From an uncultured Flavobacteriales bacterium (lineage in GTDB: Bacteria; Bacteroidota; Bacteroidia; Flavobacteriales_D; Parvicellaceae): 64,000 nucleotides of DNA. Positions 63,753 to 64,000 of this stretch are shown piece by piece (within the stretch, counting starts at the first letter, position 1; each line of letters opens with the position of its first letter). A program made the position numbers and the translations under genes. The notes below the pieces were generated by a model. It saw only the letters and a program-made list of their open reading frames with translations. It was not told the DNA's origin and made no database searches. The DNA is taken from positions 1-64,000 of the forward strand of contig CALSNM010000011.1 of assembly GCA_943787725.1 (NCBI GenBank). The letters run 5' to 3'.

Positions 63753-64000
63753 ATGAGCAAAGTAAAGGAAGTAATTAATAAATTAACCAAAGAGTTAAAT
63801 ACACATAATTACAATTATTATGTTTTAAATAGTCCTATTATTAGTGATTACGATTTCGATGTTTTATTGAAGGAATTGCAGTCCTTAGAAGAAAAACATC
63901 CAGAATTTGCAGACGATAATTCTCCAACCAAAAGGGTTGGTGGAGATATTACAAAAAACTTTCCAAGTGTAAAGCATCGTTTTCCGATGCTCTCATTGGG
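63753..64000 (+). CDS. ligA: NAD-dependent DNA ligase, 5' end only
   Basis: Partial gene cut by the window end. The first 82 residues show the Ia domain: [20 protein letters not shown], followed by [17 protein letters not shown] and the downstream [13 protein letters not shown], the NMN-binding region of bacterial LigA. It then reaches KHRFPMLSL before the end. LigA seals nicks in replication using NAD. The start at 63753 is the only ATG near the domain start. Confidence 0.93.
   Translation, partial: MSKVKEVINKLTKELNTHNYNYYVLNSPIISDYDFDVLLKELQSLEEKHPEFADDNSPTKRVGGDITKNFPSVKHRFPMLSL

Overview
The window is AT-rich DNA from a member of the Bacteroidota, most likely the order Flavobacteriales. 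The evidence is type IX secretion (T9SS) C-terminal sorting domains on three secreted proteins, families largely restricted to Bacteroidota (TPR/PD40 proteins, DUF5686, DUF5723, 7TMR-DISM phosphatases), stand-alone MnmD, and promoters of the TTG / TAnnTTTG type. I see no rRNA, tRNA, CRISPR array, transposase or phage gene. The content is chromosomal, with accessory genes between housekeeping genes.

Layout: 1-2.05 kb is a badly frameshifted gene with about four SPOR-like repeats. 2.1-6.6 kb carries MnmD, a methyltransferase, a secreted TPR/PD40 protein, a rhomboid protease and a class IV aminotransferase. 6.6-10.6 kb (minus strand) is a trkA-trkH-miaE-algH cluster. 10.8-12.8 kb holds unrecognised genes around an intergenic region with seven TTAAGT hexamers. 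12.9-17.9 kb has a phosphohexomutase, a PIF1-like helicase, a DEAD-family helicase whose motif II reads DEVD, a VF530 protein and a MOSC protein. 18.0-20.2 kb is hutF-hutG, the last two steps of histidine breakdown. 20.3-26.8 kb runs from a MoxR ATPase and a DUF5723 barrel through a SiaB/SiaC/SpoIIE-phosphatase partner-switching module to an acyltransferase. 26.9-33.2 kb (minus) has lolA, ftsK, two related secreted proteins, a thioesterase and a glycosyltransferase. 33.3-38.9 kb is a giant alpha-2-macroglobulin lipoprotein with a thioester motif.

39-41 kb (minus) has an LD-carboxypeptidase, a peroxiredoxin with a (GATAA)5 repeat in its leader, and a DUF4268 protein. 41.1-43 kb has an orphan response regulator, feoA without feoB, a small zinc-finger protein and aroQ. 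43-45.2 kb (minus) has a T9SS-secreted alpha/beta hydrolase and a tandem universal stress protein. 45.5-51.5 kb (plus) is an ettA-S4-DUF2007-cyclophilin run, a hydrolase and a DUF5686 protein. 51.6-54.9 kb (minus) is a secreted lysyl-endopeptidase-like serine protease with SprB-type repeats. 55.2-59.6 kb has pyrR-pyrB, a STAS protein, a small T9SS protein, RNase Z and a cold-shock protein. Last come a nitroreductase, a secreted S45 acylase, prmC and the start of ligA.

Many genes in the first 14 kb, and the SprB part of the protease near 52.3-52.8 kb, are split by single-base shifts although both halves keep conserved motifs. Several lie in short homopolymers and they hit genes that should be needed (trkH, phosphohexomutase). 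I therefore read most of them as sequence error rather than gene decay. The most promising less-described features are the TTAAGT array with its divergent unknown genes, the Sia-type module with no visible diguanylate cyclase, and the dyad between hutG and the MoxR gene.
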